DNA of 64,000 nucleotides from Variovorax boronicumulans (GTDB taxonomy: Bacteria > Pseudomonadota > Gammaproteobacteria > Burkholderiales > Burkholderiaceae_C). The stretch is taken from the NCBI RefSeq assembly GCF_029892485.1, contig NZ_JARXVG010000006.1:124001-188000 (forward strand). Reading direction: 5' to 3'. Position 1 is the first letter of the stretch, and every line of letters starts with the position of its first letter. Of the stretch, positions 56,071 through 64,000 are shown one piece after another. The notes beneath the pieces are model-generated. The model was given only the letters and a program-made list of their open reading frames with translations. It was not told where the DNA came from and ran no database searches. The position numbers and the translations under genes were made by a program.

Positions 56071-57441
56071 TTGGAACCCAGTGAATTGATTCTTCTCGTG
56101 CTGGCTGCGCTCGCAGTCATCCAGCTCGTGCTGGTGATCTGGCTGCTCGCGCGCCGGCAGCCCAGGCCCGACCACAGCGAATTGCTCGGCGTCCTGGCCG
56201 CGATGGGCACGGCCAACGAGCGCACCGAGCGCGAGCTGCGCCGCGAGATCGGCGAAAACTCGCGCGGCGCGCGGCAGGAAACCGCGCAGGCCTTCGCCAC
56301 CTTCCAGCAGTCGCTGGTGCAGCAGGGCGCCGAGGCCACGCGCACGCAGAACGCGCAGCTCGATGCCTTCTCGCTGCAACTCGCCTCGCTGCAGAAGTCG
56401 CTGGCCGACACGCTCAACACCCAGTTGCAGGGCCTGAGCGAATCGAACGCGCGGCGCCTGGCCGAAGTGCGAGCGACGATGGAAACGCAGCTCGCACAAC
56501 TGCAACAGAGCAACGCCGCCAAGCTCGACGAGATGCGCAAGACCGTCGACGAGAAGCTGCAGAGCACGCTCGAAGCCCGCCTGGGCGAGAGCTTCAAGCA
56601 GGTGGCCGACCGACTCGAGCAGGTGCACAAGGGCCTAGGCGAAATGCAGACGCTGGCCGTTGGCGTCGGCAGCCTGCAGCGCGTGCTGACCAATGTGAAG
56701 ACGCGTGGCGTGTTCGGCGAGGTGCAGCTCGAGGCGCTGCTCGAGCAGGTGCTCACCACCGACCAGTACGCCAAGCAGGTCGAGACGAAACCGCGCAGCG
56801 GCCAGCGCGTCGACTTTGCGATCCGCTTTCCGGGCCGTGGCGACGACGGCGCACCGGTGTGGCTGCCCATCGATGCGAAGTTCCCGCGCGACGACTACGA
56901 GCGCCTGATCGACGCGCACGAGCGCGCCGACGCGCCCGCCGCCGAACTCGCGGCCAAGGCGCTCGAAGCGCGCATCCGACTGGAGGCCCGCTCGATCGCC
57001 GAGAACTACCTCGCCGCGCCGCACACCACCGATTTCGCGATCCTGTTCCTGCCGGTCGAGAGCCTCTACGCCGAGGTGCTGCGTCGCCCTGGCCTGATGG
57101 ACGCCATCCAGCGCCAGCACCGCGTGACGCTGGCCGGCCCGACCACCTTGCTCGCCATGCTCAACAGCCTGCACATGGGCTTTCGCACGCTGGCGCTGGA
57201 GCAGCAGGCCTCCGAAGTGTGGAAGGTGCTGGGCGCGGTCAAGACCGAATTCGAGCGCTATGGTGAATGGGTCGCGCGCATCAAGGAGCAGGTGGCCAAG
57301 GCCTCCGACACGCTCGACAAGGCCGACACGCGCGCCAAGCAGATGCGCCTGGCGCTGCGCAAGGTCGAGGCACTGCCCGAGGCAGAGGCGCAGGTCCTGC
57401 TGCCTCCCACCGCCGACAGCGAGGGCGACGACACCCCGTGA
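56071..57441 (+). CDS. rmuC: DNA recombination protein RmuC
   Basis: 456-residue protein with one N-terminal membrane span (about residues 5-24, 'ELILLVLAALAVIQLVLVIW'), a long coiled coil (about 40-195) and the RmuC nuclease-like domain: 'KTRGVFGEVQLEALLEQVLT', 'VDFAIRFPGRGDDGAPVWLP', 'IDAKFPRDDYERLIDAHERA' and 'FAILFLPVESLYAEVLRRPG'. Asp and Lys of 'IDAKFP' form the PD-(D/E)xK core. Limits inversions at short repeats. The start is TTG 56071 (the only in-frame option giving the full anchor). Confidence 0.9.
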   Translation: MEPSELILLVLAALAVIQLVLVIWLLARRQPRPDHSELLGVLAAMGTANERTERELRREIGENSRGARQETAQAFATFQQSLVQQGAEATRTQNAQLDAFSLQLASLQKSLADTLNTQLQGLSESNARRLAEVRATMETQLAQLQQSNAAKLDEMRKTVDEKLQSTLEARLGESFKQVADRLEQVHKGLGEMQTLAVGVGSLQRVLTNVKTRGVFGEVQLEALLEQVLTTDQYAKQVETKPRSGQRVDFAIRFPGRGDDGAPVWLPIDAKFPRDDYERLIDAHERADAPAAELAAKALEARIRLEARSIAENYLAAPHTTDFAILFLPVESLYAEVLRRPGLMDAIQRQHRVTLAGPTTLLAMLNSLHMGFRTLALEQQASEVWKVLGAVKTEFERYGEWVARIKEQVAKASDTLDKADTRAKQMRLALRKVEALPEAEAQVLLPPTADSEGDDTP

Positions 57442-58601
57442 AAGGTTCCGAACTGCTGCGCGTCATCGCCGCCCAGGTCTGCCTGCACGCCACGATGGCC
57501 GGAATGCGTCTGGCAACGCCGCTGCTGGCGCTGCAGCAGGGCTACAGCCCCGTGGCGGTCGGCGTACTGATCGCGCTGTTCGCGCTGAGCCAGGTTTTTC
57601 TCGCGCTGCCAGCGGGGCGCTTTGCGGACCGACACGGGTTCAAGCGGCCGCTCTGGCTGTCGGTGATCGCGGCGTCAGGCGGCGCGGGGCTGGTGCTGGT
57701 CTTTCCGACTTTTCCGGTGATGTGCGTCTCGGCGCTGCTGACCGGCGGCTCTACCGGCGTGACCGTCATTGCACTGCAGCGCCACGTGGGCCGTTCCGCG
57801 ACCAACGTGTCACAGCTCAAGCGCGTGTTCAGCTGGCTGGCCATCGCGCCCGCGGCCGCCAATTTTGTCGGGCCGTTCCTGGCCGGCATGCTGATCGACC
57901 ACGCGGGCCGTGCGGCTGCGGACATGCAGGCCTTTCGCGTCTGCTTCGCGGTGATGGCCTTCCTGCCGGTCCTTTGCTGGCTGCTTGCACGCGGCGCGCA
58001 CGAGCCGCCGCGTGCCGCCCCCGTTCCCGGCGCCGCAACCACGCGGGCCTGGGACCTGCTGCGCGAGCCGATGTTCCGCCGCCTGCTGTTCGTGAACTGG
58101 CTGCAGTCGTCCAGCTGGGACGTGCATGCCTTCGTGCTGCCGGTGCTGGGGCACGAGCGCGGCATCAGCGCCTCGGTGATCGGCTCGATCCTCGGCGCTT
58201 TCGCCATTGCGGCGGCGGTGATTCGCGTGGTGCTGCCGCTCATCGCCTCGCGCGCCTCGGAGCGCAGCGTGATCCTGAGTTCCACCATCGTCACGGCGTC
58301 GATGTTTGCGGTGTACCCGCTGCTCGATTCGGCCCTGGCCATGGGCATCTGTTCCGTGGTGCTCGGCTTTGCGCTCGGTGCGGTGCAGCCGATGGTGATG
58401 AGCATGCTCCACCAGATCACGCCGCACGCGCGGCACGGCGAGGCGCTGGGCCTGCGGCTGATGACCATCAACGCGTCGAGCGTGGCGATGCCGATGCTGT
58501 TCGGTTCGCTCGGGGCGCTGATCGGCATCGCAGGGGTGTTCTGGGTCGTGGGCGGCGTGCTGGCGCTGGGCGCTCGGGCGACCTGGGGGCTCAAGATCTA
58601 G
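57438..58601 (+). CDS. MFS transporter
   Basis: 387-residue transporter with twelve hydrophobic spans. 'RLATPLLALQQGYSPVAVGV' and 'ALPAGRFADRHGFKRPLWLS' (motif A) mark the first half; 'LQSSSWDVHAFVLPVLGHER' opens the second. Start GTG 57438 overlaps the rmuC stop by 4 bases (GTGA). Its substrate is unknown, and it is not clearly related to rmuC despite the coupling. Confidence 0.85.
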   Translation: MKGSELLRVIAAQVCLHATMAGMRLATPLLALQQGYSPVAVGVLIALFALSQVFLALPAGRFADRHGFKRPLWLSVIAASGGAGLVLVFPTFPVMCVSALLTGGSTGVTVIALQRHVGRSATNVSQLKRVFSWLAIAPAAANFVGPFLAGMLIDHAGRAAADMQAFRVCFAVMAFLPVLCWLLARGAHEPPRAAPVPGAATTRAWDLLREPMFRRLLFVNWLQSSSWDVHAFVLPVLGHERGISASVIGSILGAFAIAAAVIRVVLPLIASRASERSVILSSTIVTASMFAVYPLLDSALAMGICSVVLGFALGAVQPMVMSMLHQITPHARHGEALGLRLMTINASSVAMPMLFGSLGALIGIAGVFWVVGGVLALGARATWGLKI

Positions 58602-58649
58602 AGGGGCATTCCGGCGAAACCATGGTCCGGACAAGATCAATTCACATTG

Positions 58650-58680
58650 AGTTGACATTCAACTGACCCAAAGTCAGTAT
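58650..58680 (+). promoter_or_regulatory. Promoter with overlapping operator of the TetR-family gene
   Basis: AGTTGA-CAT-TCAACT (58650-58664) is a perfect 6-base inverted repeat. It contains TTGACA (58652-58657), a consensus -35, followed after 17 bases by CAGTAT (58675-58680) as a weak -10. A bound regulator would cover the -35 box, so autorepression is likely. Confidence 0.55.
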
Positions 58681-58746
58681 CGACGCCTTCTTCAACGACC
58701 CGAAGGCGTCCACGGTGCGGCGCCGCCTCGTCCCCCGAGATTTGCC

Positions 58747-59424
58747 ATGACACGAAGTGACCCCGCCGTCGATTCCACTGCGGCATGCGAGGCCGACCCT
58801 GCCGCGCCGCGCCGCCGTACCAAGGCCCCCGAAACCCGTGCCGTCGCGCTGATGGATGCGGCCGAGCGCCTCTTCATCGCGAAGGGCATCGCCAGCACCA
58901 GCATCGACGACATCGCGGCCGGCGCGCAGGTGGCCAAGGGCACCTTCTATCTGTACTTTCCGTCGAAGGAGGCGATGCTCGGCGCGCTGCAGCAGCGCTT
59001 CGTCGACAACTTCTGCGAGCGCCTGCAGAACGCCATGGACCGCCATCGCCCCGACAACCACCGTGCGCGCCTGAAGGCCTGGGTGGAGACGGGGCTCGAG
59101 ATCTACCTCGACAACGTCGCTCTGCACGACGTGGTGTTCCACGAGTACCGGCCCGAAGATCGGCGCATGCGCAACGACAACGCGGTCGTCACGCAACTGG
59201 TCGGCATGCTGAAGCAGGGCGACGCGGCGGGGGTGTGGGAAGTGGAGGACGCGACGCTCACCGCCGTGATCCTCTTCAATGCGCTGCACGGCGTGGCCGA
59301 CGATGCCGTGGCCATGGGGCCGGCCGAGGATCCGGTGGCCGACCGCCGCCGCCGCGCCCGGGCGCTCACGCGCTTCTTCGAGCAGGCGCTGCACCCCGAC
59401 GTGGTCGATGACACCGACGCCTGA
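58747..59424 (+). CDS. TetR-family transcriptional regulator
   Basis: 225-residue regulator with a standard HTH: 'AVALMDAAERLFIAKGIAST', 'SIDDIAAGAQVAKGTFYLYF', 'PSKEAMLGALQQRFVDNF'. The C-domain has 'LKAWVETGLEIYLDNVALHD', a ligand domain not assignable to a named class. No divergent target: the MFS gene is upstream on the same strand and the LOG gene is convergent. It probably controls itself and the MFS gene or a distant target. Confidence 0.86.
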   Translation: MTRSDPAVDSTAACEADPAAPRRRTKAPETRAVALMDAAERLFIAKGIASTSIDDIAAGAQVAKGTFYLYFPSKEAMLGALQQRFVDNFCERLQNAMDRHRPDNHRARLKAWVETGLEIYLDNVALHDVVFHEYRPEDRRMRNDNAVVTQLVGMLKQGDAAGVWEVEDATLTAVILFNALHGVADDAVAMGPAEDPVADRRRRARALTRFFEQALHPDVVDDTDA

Positions 59425-59437
59425 GCGCCGGCATGGG

Positions 59438-60301
59438 TCAGAGCTTGTAGAAGCGCTTGATGTAGTCCCACGCGTCTTCGGGCGCGTCGATGTACTCGAA
59501 GAGCTTCACGTCGCCCGGCGAGATCACGCCTTCGTCCACCAGGAAGTCGAAGTCGATCATTCGCTTCCAGTAGTCCGAGCCGAACAGCACGATCGGCACC
59601 GGCTTCGACTTCTTGGTCTGCACCAGCGTGATGACTTCGAACAGCTCGTCGAGCGTGCCGAAGCCGCCCGGGAACGCCACCAGCGCCTTCGCACGCATCA
59701 TGAAATGCATCTTGCGGATCGCGAAGTAGTGGAACTTGAAGCTCAGCGCCGGCGTGACGTAGGGGTTGGCTTCTTCTTCCATCGGCAGCGCGATCGCAAG
59801 GCCCACCGAGATGCCGCCGCCTTCGTGCGCGCCGCGGTTGGCCGCCTGCATGATGCCCGGGCCGCCGCCGGTGCAGATGAATAGCTTGTCCTGCGGTTCC
59901 TTGTCGTTGCTGTATTGCGCGACCAGCTTGCCGAAGGCGCGGGCCTTCTCGTAGTAGTGCGAGCTGCGCGCGAGCCGGCGCCAGCGCTCGGCGGCCACCG
60001 TGTCGCCGGCTGCATCGGCCTGCGCGATCATGGCGGCGGAGTCTTCCTCGCTGCGAAAGCGGGCGCTGCCGAAGACCACCACCGTGTTCTCGATGCCATG
60101 GGCGCGCTGTTCGACATCGGGCTTCATCAGCTCCAGCTGCATGCGGATGCCGCGGGTCTCGCGGCGCAGCAGGAATTCGGGATCGGCGAAGGCGATGCGC
60201 GAGGGGTCGGGATCGAGCGGCAGGCCTTTTTCGGAATGGGACTTGAGCGTGGCCCAGGCATCGGCCAGGCGTTTGTCGTGAAGATCGTGCGTGTTGTTCA
60301 T
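59438..60301 (-). CDS. LOG-family (TIGR00730-like) protein, cytokinin-activating type fold
   Basis: 287-residue Rossmann-fold protein. The LOG signature 'LVAFPGGFGTLDELFEVITL' includes PGGxGTxxE, preceded by 'FICTGGGPGIMQAANRGAHE' and 'IENTVVVFGSARFRSEEDS'. LOG proteins hydrolyse nucleoside monophosphates to free base and ribose 5-phosphate; bacterial ones often act as nucleotide nucleosidases. The N-terminal 85 residues are an extra helical region. ATG 60301 chosen; the longer reading to 60346 is weak. Convergent with the TetR gene. Confidence 0.88.
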   Translation of the reverse strand: MNNTHDLHDKRLADAWATLKSHSEKGLPLDPDPSRIAFADPEFLLRRETRGIRMQLELMKPDVEQRAHGIENTVVVFGSARFRSEEDSAAMIAQADAAGDTVAAERWRRLARSSHYYEKARAFGKLVAQYSNDKEPQDKLFICTGGGPGIMQAANRGAHEGGGISVGLAIALPMEEEANPYVTPALSFKFHYFAIRKMHFMMRAKALVAFPGGFGTLDELFEVITLVQTKKSKPVPIVLFGSDYWKRMIDFDFLVDEGVISPGDVKLFEYIDAPEDAWDYIKRFYKL

Positions 60302-60360
60302 GAAGGACTCGGACGGGAAGACCTGAGGGATTGTGCAGCGTTGCAATCGCCATGCCCAAG

Positions 60361-60388
60361 AAACGAAAAAGGCCCCTTGCGGAGCCTT
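60361..60388 (-). terminator. Intrinsic terminator of efp
   Basis: On the minus strand AAGGCTCC-GCAA-GGGGCCTT (one G-T pair) is followed by TTTTTCGTTT. It lies 40 bases past the efp stop, upstream of the LOG gene. Confidence 0.85.
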
Positions 60389-60427
60389 ACTTCGGAGAGA
60401 GTGACCGACCCGTCGGGCCAGGAACGC

Positions 60428-60982
60428 TCAGACGCGCTTGCGGTATTCGCCGGTGCGCGTGTCGATTTCGATCTTGTCGCCTTGCGAGACGAAGAGCGGA
60501 ACCGGCACTTCGAAGCCGGTGGCGATCTTGGCGGGCTTGAGGACCTTGCCCGAGGTGTCGCCCTTGACGGCCGGCTCGGTCCAGGTGACTTCGCGCTCGA
60601 CGCTGGTGGGCAGTTCGACCGAGATGGCCTTGCCGTCGTAGAACACCACTTCGACGGCCATGCCGTCTTCCAGGTAATTCAGCGCGTCGCCCATGTTCTC
60701 GGCTTCGACTTCGTACTGGTTGTAGTCGGCGTCCATGCAGACGTAGAGCGGGTCGGCGAAGTAGGAGTAGGTGCAATCCTTCTTCTCGAGCACGATCTGG
60801 TCGATCTTGTCGTCGGCCTTGAAGACCACTTCGGTGTTGAAGTTGGCCACCAGGCTCTTCATCTTCATGCGCACGGTGGCGGAGTTGCGGCCGCCGCGGC
60901 TGTATTCGGTCTTGAGGACGACCATCGGGTCCTTGCCGTGCATGATGACGTTGCCGGCGCGGATTTCTTGAGCGATTTTCAT
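60428..60982 (-). CDS. efp: Elongation factor P (Arg32 type)
   Basis: 184-residue factor that relieves ribosome stalling at poly-proline. Domain I has the modified-residue loop '[19 protein letters not shown]', where residue 32 is Arg, not Lys; this is the type rhamnosylated by EarP rather than lysylated. Domains II and III: '[20 protein letters not shown]' and '[20 protein letters not shown]'. ATG 60982 follows 'GAACCTGTT', a weak site; it lies 174 bases downstream of earP on the same strand. Confidence 0.94.
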   Translation of the reverse strand: MKIAQEIRAGNVIMHGKDPMVVLKTEYSRGGRNSATVRMKMKSLVANFNTEVVFKADDKIDQIVLEKKDCTYSYFADPLYVCMDADYNQYEVEAENMGDALNYLEDGMAVEVVFYDGKAISVELPTSVEREVTWTEPAVKGDTSGKVLKPAKIATGFEVPVPLFVSQGDKIEIDTRTGEYRKRV

Positions 60983-61156
60983 AACAGGTTCTCTGGATGT
61001 TGGCCGCTCGGTGCACGGGGCTTTCTGCGACATCCGGCGACGTTCGAGACGCGCTTGCCGGTGTATCTGGCCCCGCGGTACATGTCCCGCGGCAGGTTTG
61101 GCGAAGAGCTTCTCGGGTCCTGAGGGCCCGGGCCGAAATCCGCAAAGCCCGCTATT

Positions 61157-62263
61157 TTAGCTTTTTTGGGCGATCAGATGCCGCAGTTGCGTGACCAGGT
61201 CGTCCTGATCGAGCAGCCTTTCGCGGCCGATCCGGGCTGTTTCCCGCCAAGGTCCCTGCATTTCCAGAGGCGGCAAGGGGGCAGGGTCGAACCCGTTCCA
61301 TACGTGGTGAAAGCGCCTCAGCGAGGGCGGGGCACCGAGCCAGTCGAGCCAGGCGTTCAGCTTGGCGTGATGGGCGTCGTCATCCTGCGGATAGATCTGC
61401 CAGACCAGCGGGGCGCCGGCCCAGAGGGCGCGCACCAGCGAATCCTCGCCGCGCACGAAGTTCAGGTCGCAGGTCCACAACAGGTGGTCGAAATCCGGTT
61501 GGGTGAGGTGGGAGAGGTATGAAATCGATAGCGAGCCGCGTCCGTGTTTGGCGAAGGTCCGGGCGCCTTCGCTGGCAAGAAGCGCCTTGACCGCCTGCGT
61601 GGCACGGCCCGCAGTCACCAGCAACCGGGTGGATTCGCGGTCGTCGGCGAGCTGGGCCAGCAGATCCGCCAGCGCGGGAGGCTCATAGCAAAAGAGAGAG
61701 ACGAGGCGTTCGCTTTCTGACCAGGGAATCTGCTGCGCCGCGAGCCATTGCGCGCGGTCGAAATGGGCTCGCCGTTCCAGCAGGTCGGGCTCCCGCAGCA
61801 GCCCGCCGGTCGCGGTCGTGAAGCCCGGATAGAAAAAGCGCTTGGTCAACCCCGCGCCCGGCCCCTTGAACACCGGCGAGGGCAGGCCGTGCAGGCGCTC
61901 GACGTACGGCTCGGCCGACAGGTATTCGAGGTTGATCCAGGCCCGGGGGCTGGCGGCGTTCGACGCCTCGGCGAACCTCGCAATCAGTTCCGGCGCCGGC
62001 TCGCAGCCGAAGGCTTCGATGAGCACATCGGGCGCCGACTCGGCTGCGGCCGCCTGCACTGCAGCAGGGGCTAGCCAGTCGATCACCTGCACGCCGTCGC
62101 GTCCCGCAGGCGCCATCCAGTGCAGCGCCGTCGCATCGTCGATCCACAGCCGCACGCGCTCGCCGAGCGCGGCCAACTGGCTGGCCAGTCGCCAGCACAC
62201 GCCCAGGTCGCCGTGGTTGTCGATGACCTTGCAGAAGATGTCCCATTGCATGCGCTTGCCCAT
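61157..62263 (-). CDS. earP: EF-P arginine rhamnosyltransferase EarP
   Basis: 368-residue glycosyltransferase using dTDP-rhamnose to modify Arg32 of EF-P. 'WDIFCKVIDNHGDLGVCWRL' carries the catalytic Asp pair (Asp16 and Asp20), and 'CDLNFVRGEDSLVRALWAGA' the conserved RGEDS motif with the sugar-nucleotide-binding Glu and Asp; 'PLVWQIYPQDDDAHHAKLNA' follows. Two Rossmann halves of the GT-B type. The start can be Met 62263 or Met 62251. Direct neighbour of efp, matching the Arg32 type. Confidence 0.93.
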   Translation of the reverse strand: MGKRMQWDIFCKVIDNHGDLGVCWRLASQLAALGERVRLWIDDATALHWMAPAGRDGVQVIDWLAPAAVQAAAAESAPDVLIEAFGCEPAPELIARFAEASNAASPRAWINLEYLSAEPYVERLHGLPSPVFKGPGAGLTKRFFYPGFTTATGGLLREPDLLERRAHFDRAQWLAAQQIPWSESERLVSLFCYEPPALADLLAQLADDRESTRLLVTAGRATQAVKALLASEGARTFAKHGRGSLSISYLSHLTQPDFDHLLWTCDLNFVRGEDSLVRALWAGAPLVWQIYPQDDDAHHAKLNAWLDWLGAPPSLRRFHHVWNGFDPAPLPPLEMQGPWRETARIGRERLLDQDDLVTQLRHLIAQKS

Positions 62264-62350
62264 GGTCGCGAGTGTGCCTGTCCTGGGAGCCCGTTCGACG
62301 CCCGGCTTGCTATGCTGGCCGCCACAACAACCACCGGAGAGAGAAAGACC

Positions 62351-63801
62351 ATGAGGATGCAGACCCGTTCGCAGTTTTCCCTTCGTTCCACCAAGACCGT
62401 GCTCGCCCTGTCGCTGGCCCTGTGCGGCATTGCCGGCATGACCGGTGCAGCGGCCCAGACAACAACCGCGCCGACGTCGCTCACGCCGCAGCAGCAGCGC
62501 TTCCACGATATCTATAAAGAGCTGATCGAGATCAACACCACCCACTCGACGGGTGACAACACGCTGGCCGCGCGCGCCATGGAAAAGCGCCTGATCGAAT
62601 CGGGCTTCGCGCCCGGCGACATCCAGATCTTCGAACCCTTCCCGAAGAAGGGCAACCTGGTGATGCGCTTCAAGGGCAACGGCAGCAAGAAGCCGCTGCT
62701 GCTCCTGGCTCACATCGACGTGGTGGAGGCCCGGCGCGAGGACTGGAAGACCGATCCCTTCAAGCTGCAGGAAGCCGGTGGCTACTTCACCGCGCGCGGC
62801 TCCATCGACGACAAGGCCATGGCCTCGGCGCTGGTGTCGTGCTCGGGCAGCTCAAGCAGGAAGGCTTCAAGCCCAGCCGCGACATCATCCTGGCGCTGAC
62901 GGCCGACGAGGAGCGCGGCGATGCGCTGAGCAACGGCGCCTTCTGGCTCATCAGCAACAAGCCCGAGCTACTGCAGGCCGAGTTCGGCATCAACGAAGGT
63001 GGCGGCGGCGAGCTGCGCGGCGGCAAGCCGAACCTGCACCGCATGCAGGTGGCCGAGAAGATGTACACCACCTACATGCTCGAGGCGCGCGACGTGGGCG
63101 GCCACAGCTCGGTGCCGACGAAGAACAACCCGATCTACGCGCTCTCCGCGGGTCTCGAGCGGCTGGGCAACTACGCCTTCCCGATCAAGCTCGCGGACGT
63201 CACCAGGACCTACTTCGCGCGCAGCGCCCCCTTCGCCACCGGCCAGCTGGCCGACGACATGCGCGCCATCGGCAGCGGCAACCCCGATGCCGGCGTGCTC
63301 GAGCGCATGACCGCCAACCCGGCCTACAACGCGCAGCTGCGCACCACCTGCGTGGCGACGATGGTGCAGGCCGGCCATGCCGAGAACGCGCTGCCGCAAT
63401 CGGCCAAGGCGACGGTCAACTGCCGCATCCTGCCGCATGACGACCCCGACGAAGTCGAACGCCTGCTGACCCAGGCGGTGGGCAACGACAAGATCGTGGT
63501 GCGCAACATGGGCAAGCCGCTGCGCAGCCCGGCCTCGCCGCTGAACGGCGACCTGGTGAAGACGGTGGAGTCGCTCACGCAGCAGATGTGGCCCGGCGTG
63601 CCCGTGGTGCCCGCGATGAGCACCGGCGCCACCGACAGCCGGTTCCTGCGCAATGCCGGCATCCCGATGTACGGCGTGACAGGCATGTTCCTCGAACCGG
63701 CCGATGCGCGCGCGCACGGGCTGGACGAGCGCATCGAGATCCAGCGGCTGTACGACGGGCGCGAGTTCCTGTACCGGCTGGTGTCGGAAGTCGCGAAGTA
63801 G
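62351..63801 (+). pseudogene. M20-family peptidase gene with one-base frameshift
   Basis: Zinc metallopeptidase gene (M20/M28 dipeptidase or carboxypeptidase type) with a Sec signal at the N-terminus ('LALCGIAGMTGAAAQTTT'). Frame 1 (62351 to about 62839) has 'LLLAHIDVVEARREDW' and 'YFTARGSIDDKAMASALVS'. Frame 2 (about 62839-63801) continues 'LGQLKQEGFKPSRDIILALT', 'ADEERGDALSNGAFWLI', 'ARDVGGHSSVPTKNNPIYAL' and 'MSTGATDSRFLRNAGIPMYG'. A single missing base near 62839 (GTGTCGTGCTC instead of GTGTCGGTGCTC) splits them. Both halves are otherwise intact and conserved, so the defect is recent or a sequencing error. Confidence 0.85.
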
Positions 63802-63911
63802 GCGGGTCGAACGAGCCCGTTCTTCCGCCAGCGGGGCCACCCGGCACTGCGGCCGTTGCAGAGGTGGCCGGGGCGGGGCGGGGGCTCCCGTCCCGCGCCA
63901 CAATAGCCGCC

Positions 63912-64000
63912 ATGTCAGACGTGCATTCCGATCAACTGCTCAGCGAGGTCGCGGCGCTGCCGCAACTGCCGGGCGTGTACCGCTATTTCGACGCAGCCGG
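63912..64000 (+). CDS. uvrC: Excinuclease ABC subunit C, N-terminus (partial)
   Basis: Only the first 29 codons are in the window: 'MSDVHSDQLLSEVAALPQLP' then 'GVYRYFDAAG', the GIY-YIG-domain start of UvrC. The Pro-Gly-Val-Tyr stretch is the family hallmark. UvrC makes the two incisions in nucleotide-excision repair. The rest lies beyond the right edge. Confidence 0.8.
   Translation, partial: MSDVHSDQLLSEVAALPQLPGVYRYFDAA

Noticed and set aside
62830..62850. Programmed frameshift in the M20 peptidase
   Set aside because: No X-XXY-YYZ slippery sequence or downstream pseudoknot is evident; simple loss of one G explains the frame change.

Overview
The window is high-GC DNA from a betaproteobacterium of the order Burkholderiales, most likely a Comamonadaceae member close to Variovorax. 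This is inferred from gene content and was not searched. The pointers are three Bug-type (tripartite tricarboxylate transporter) solute receptors, an Arg32-type elongation factor P next to its EarP rhamnosyltransferase, a dnaG-rpoD pair with a 778-residue RpoD, and the arrangement of catabolic islands. No rRNA, tRNA, CRISPR array, prophage or transposase was seen. Coding density is very high; the only gene-free stretch near 300 bases is the rpoD leader.

Region 1 (1-11227) is a sugar-acid island. It encodes a complete oxidative uronate route: uronate dehydrogenase, a cytoplasmic SMP-30-type lactonase, glucarate dehydratase, 5-dehydro-4-deoxyglucarate dehydratase and an aldehyde dehydrogenase that should yield 2-oxoglutarate. 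With these lie a TRAP receptor (cut by the window edge), two Bug receptors, an exported second SMP-30-type lactonase, an NTF2-like lipoprotein and a FadR-type regulator. Three copies of a GTTGT-N3-ACAAC-like motif lie before the transcription units. Region 2 (11231-21407) holds a fused osmoprotectant ABC protein, a ROK-type protein whose motifs run in circularly permuted order, and a full ybhGFSR-like ABC exporter with its own outer-membrane factor and a divergent CecR-type regulator.

Region 3 (21385-24621) has a cardiolipin synthase, a glutathione transferase and a MetE-like methyltransferase in tandem. Region 4 (24768-32563) couples a VanA/VanB-type Rieske demethylase and its GntR regulator to a five-gene LIV-type ABC importer, which suggests uptake and demethylation of an aromatic acid. 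A 146-base inverted-repeat element splits the importer genes. Region 5 (32568-42741) has a DsbA-like oxidoreductase, an exported metallo-beta-lactamase-fold protein with an altered metal motif, a LysR/HMG-CoA-lyase-like/CoA-transferase/Bug cluster for an unknown acid, a Gdx-type SMR exporter, an HPP-CBS protein, a Bcr/CflA transporter and an unrecognised protein. A 161-base nested palindrome lies between two of these genes.

Region 6 (42845-64000) is mostly housekeeping: rpoD, dnaG, a YihY-type membrane protein, an SDR, a phasin, an HDAC-like protein, a thioesterase, CsbD, pncB, an ion-transporter-superfamily antiporter, a 2-hydroxyacid reductase, rmuC, an MFS carrier, a TetR regulator, a LOG-family protein, efp-earP, an M20 peptidase gene with a one-base frameshift, and the start of uvrC.

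The items most worth a second look are the permuted ROK protein, the two large palindromic elements, the shared operator motif of the uronate island, the frameshifted peptidase, and the exported lactonase and NTF2-like lipoprotein inside the uronate operon.
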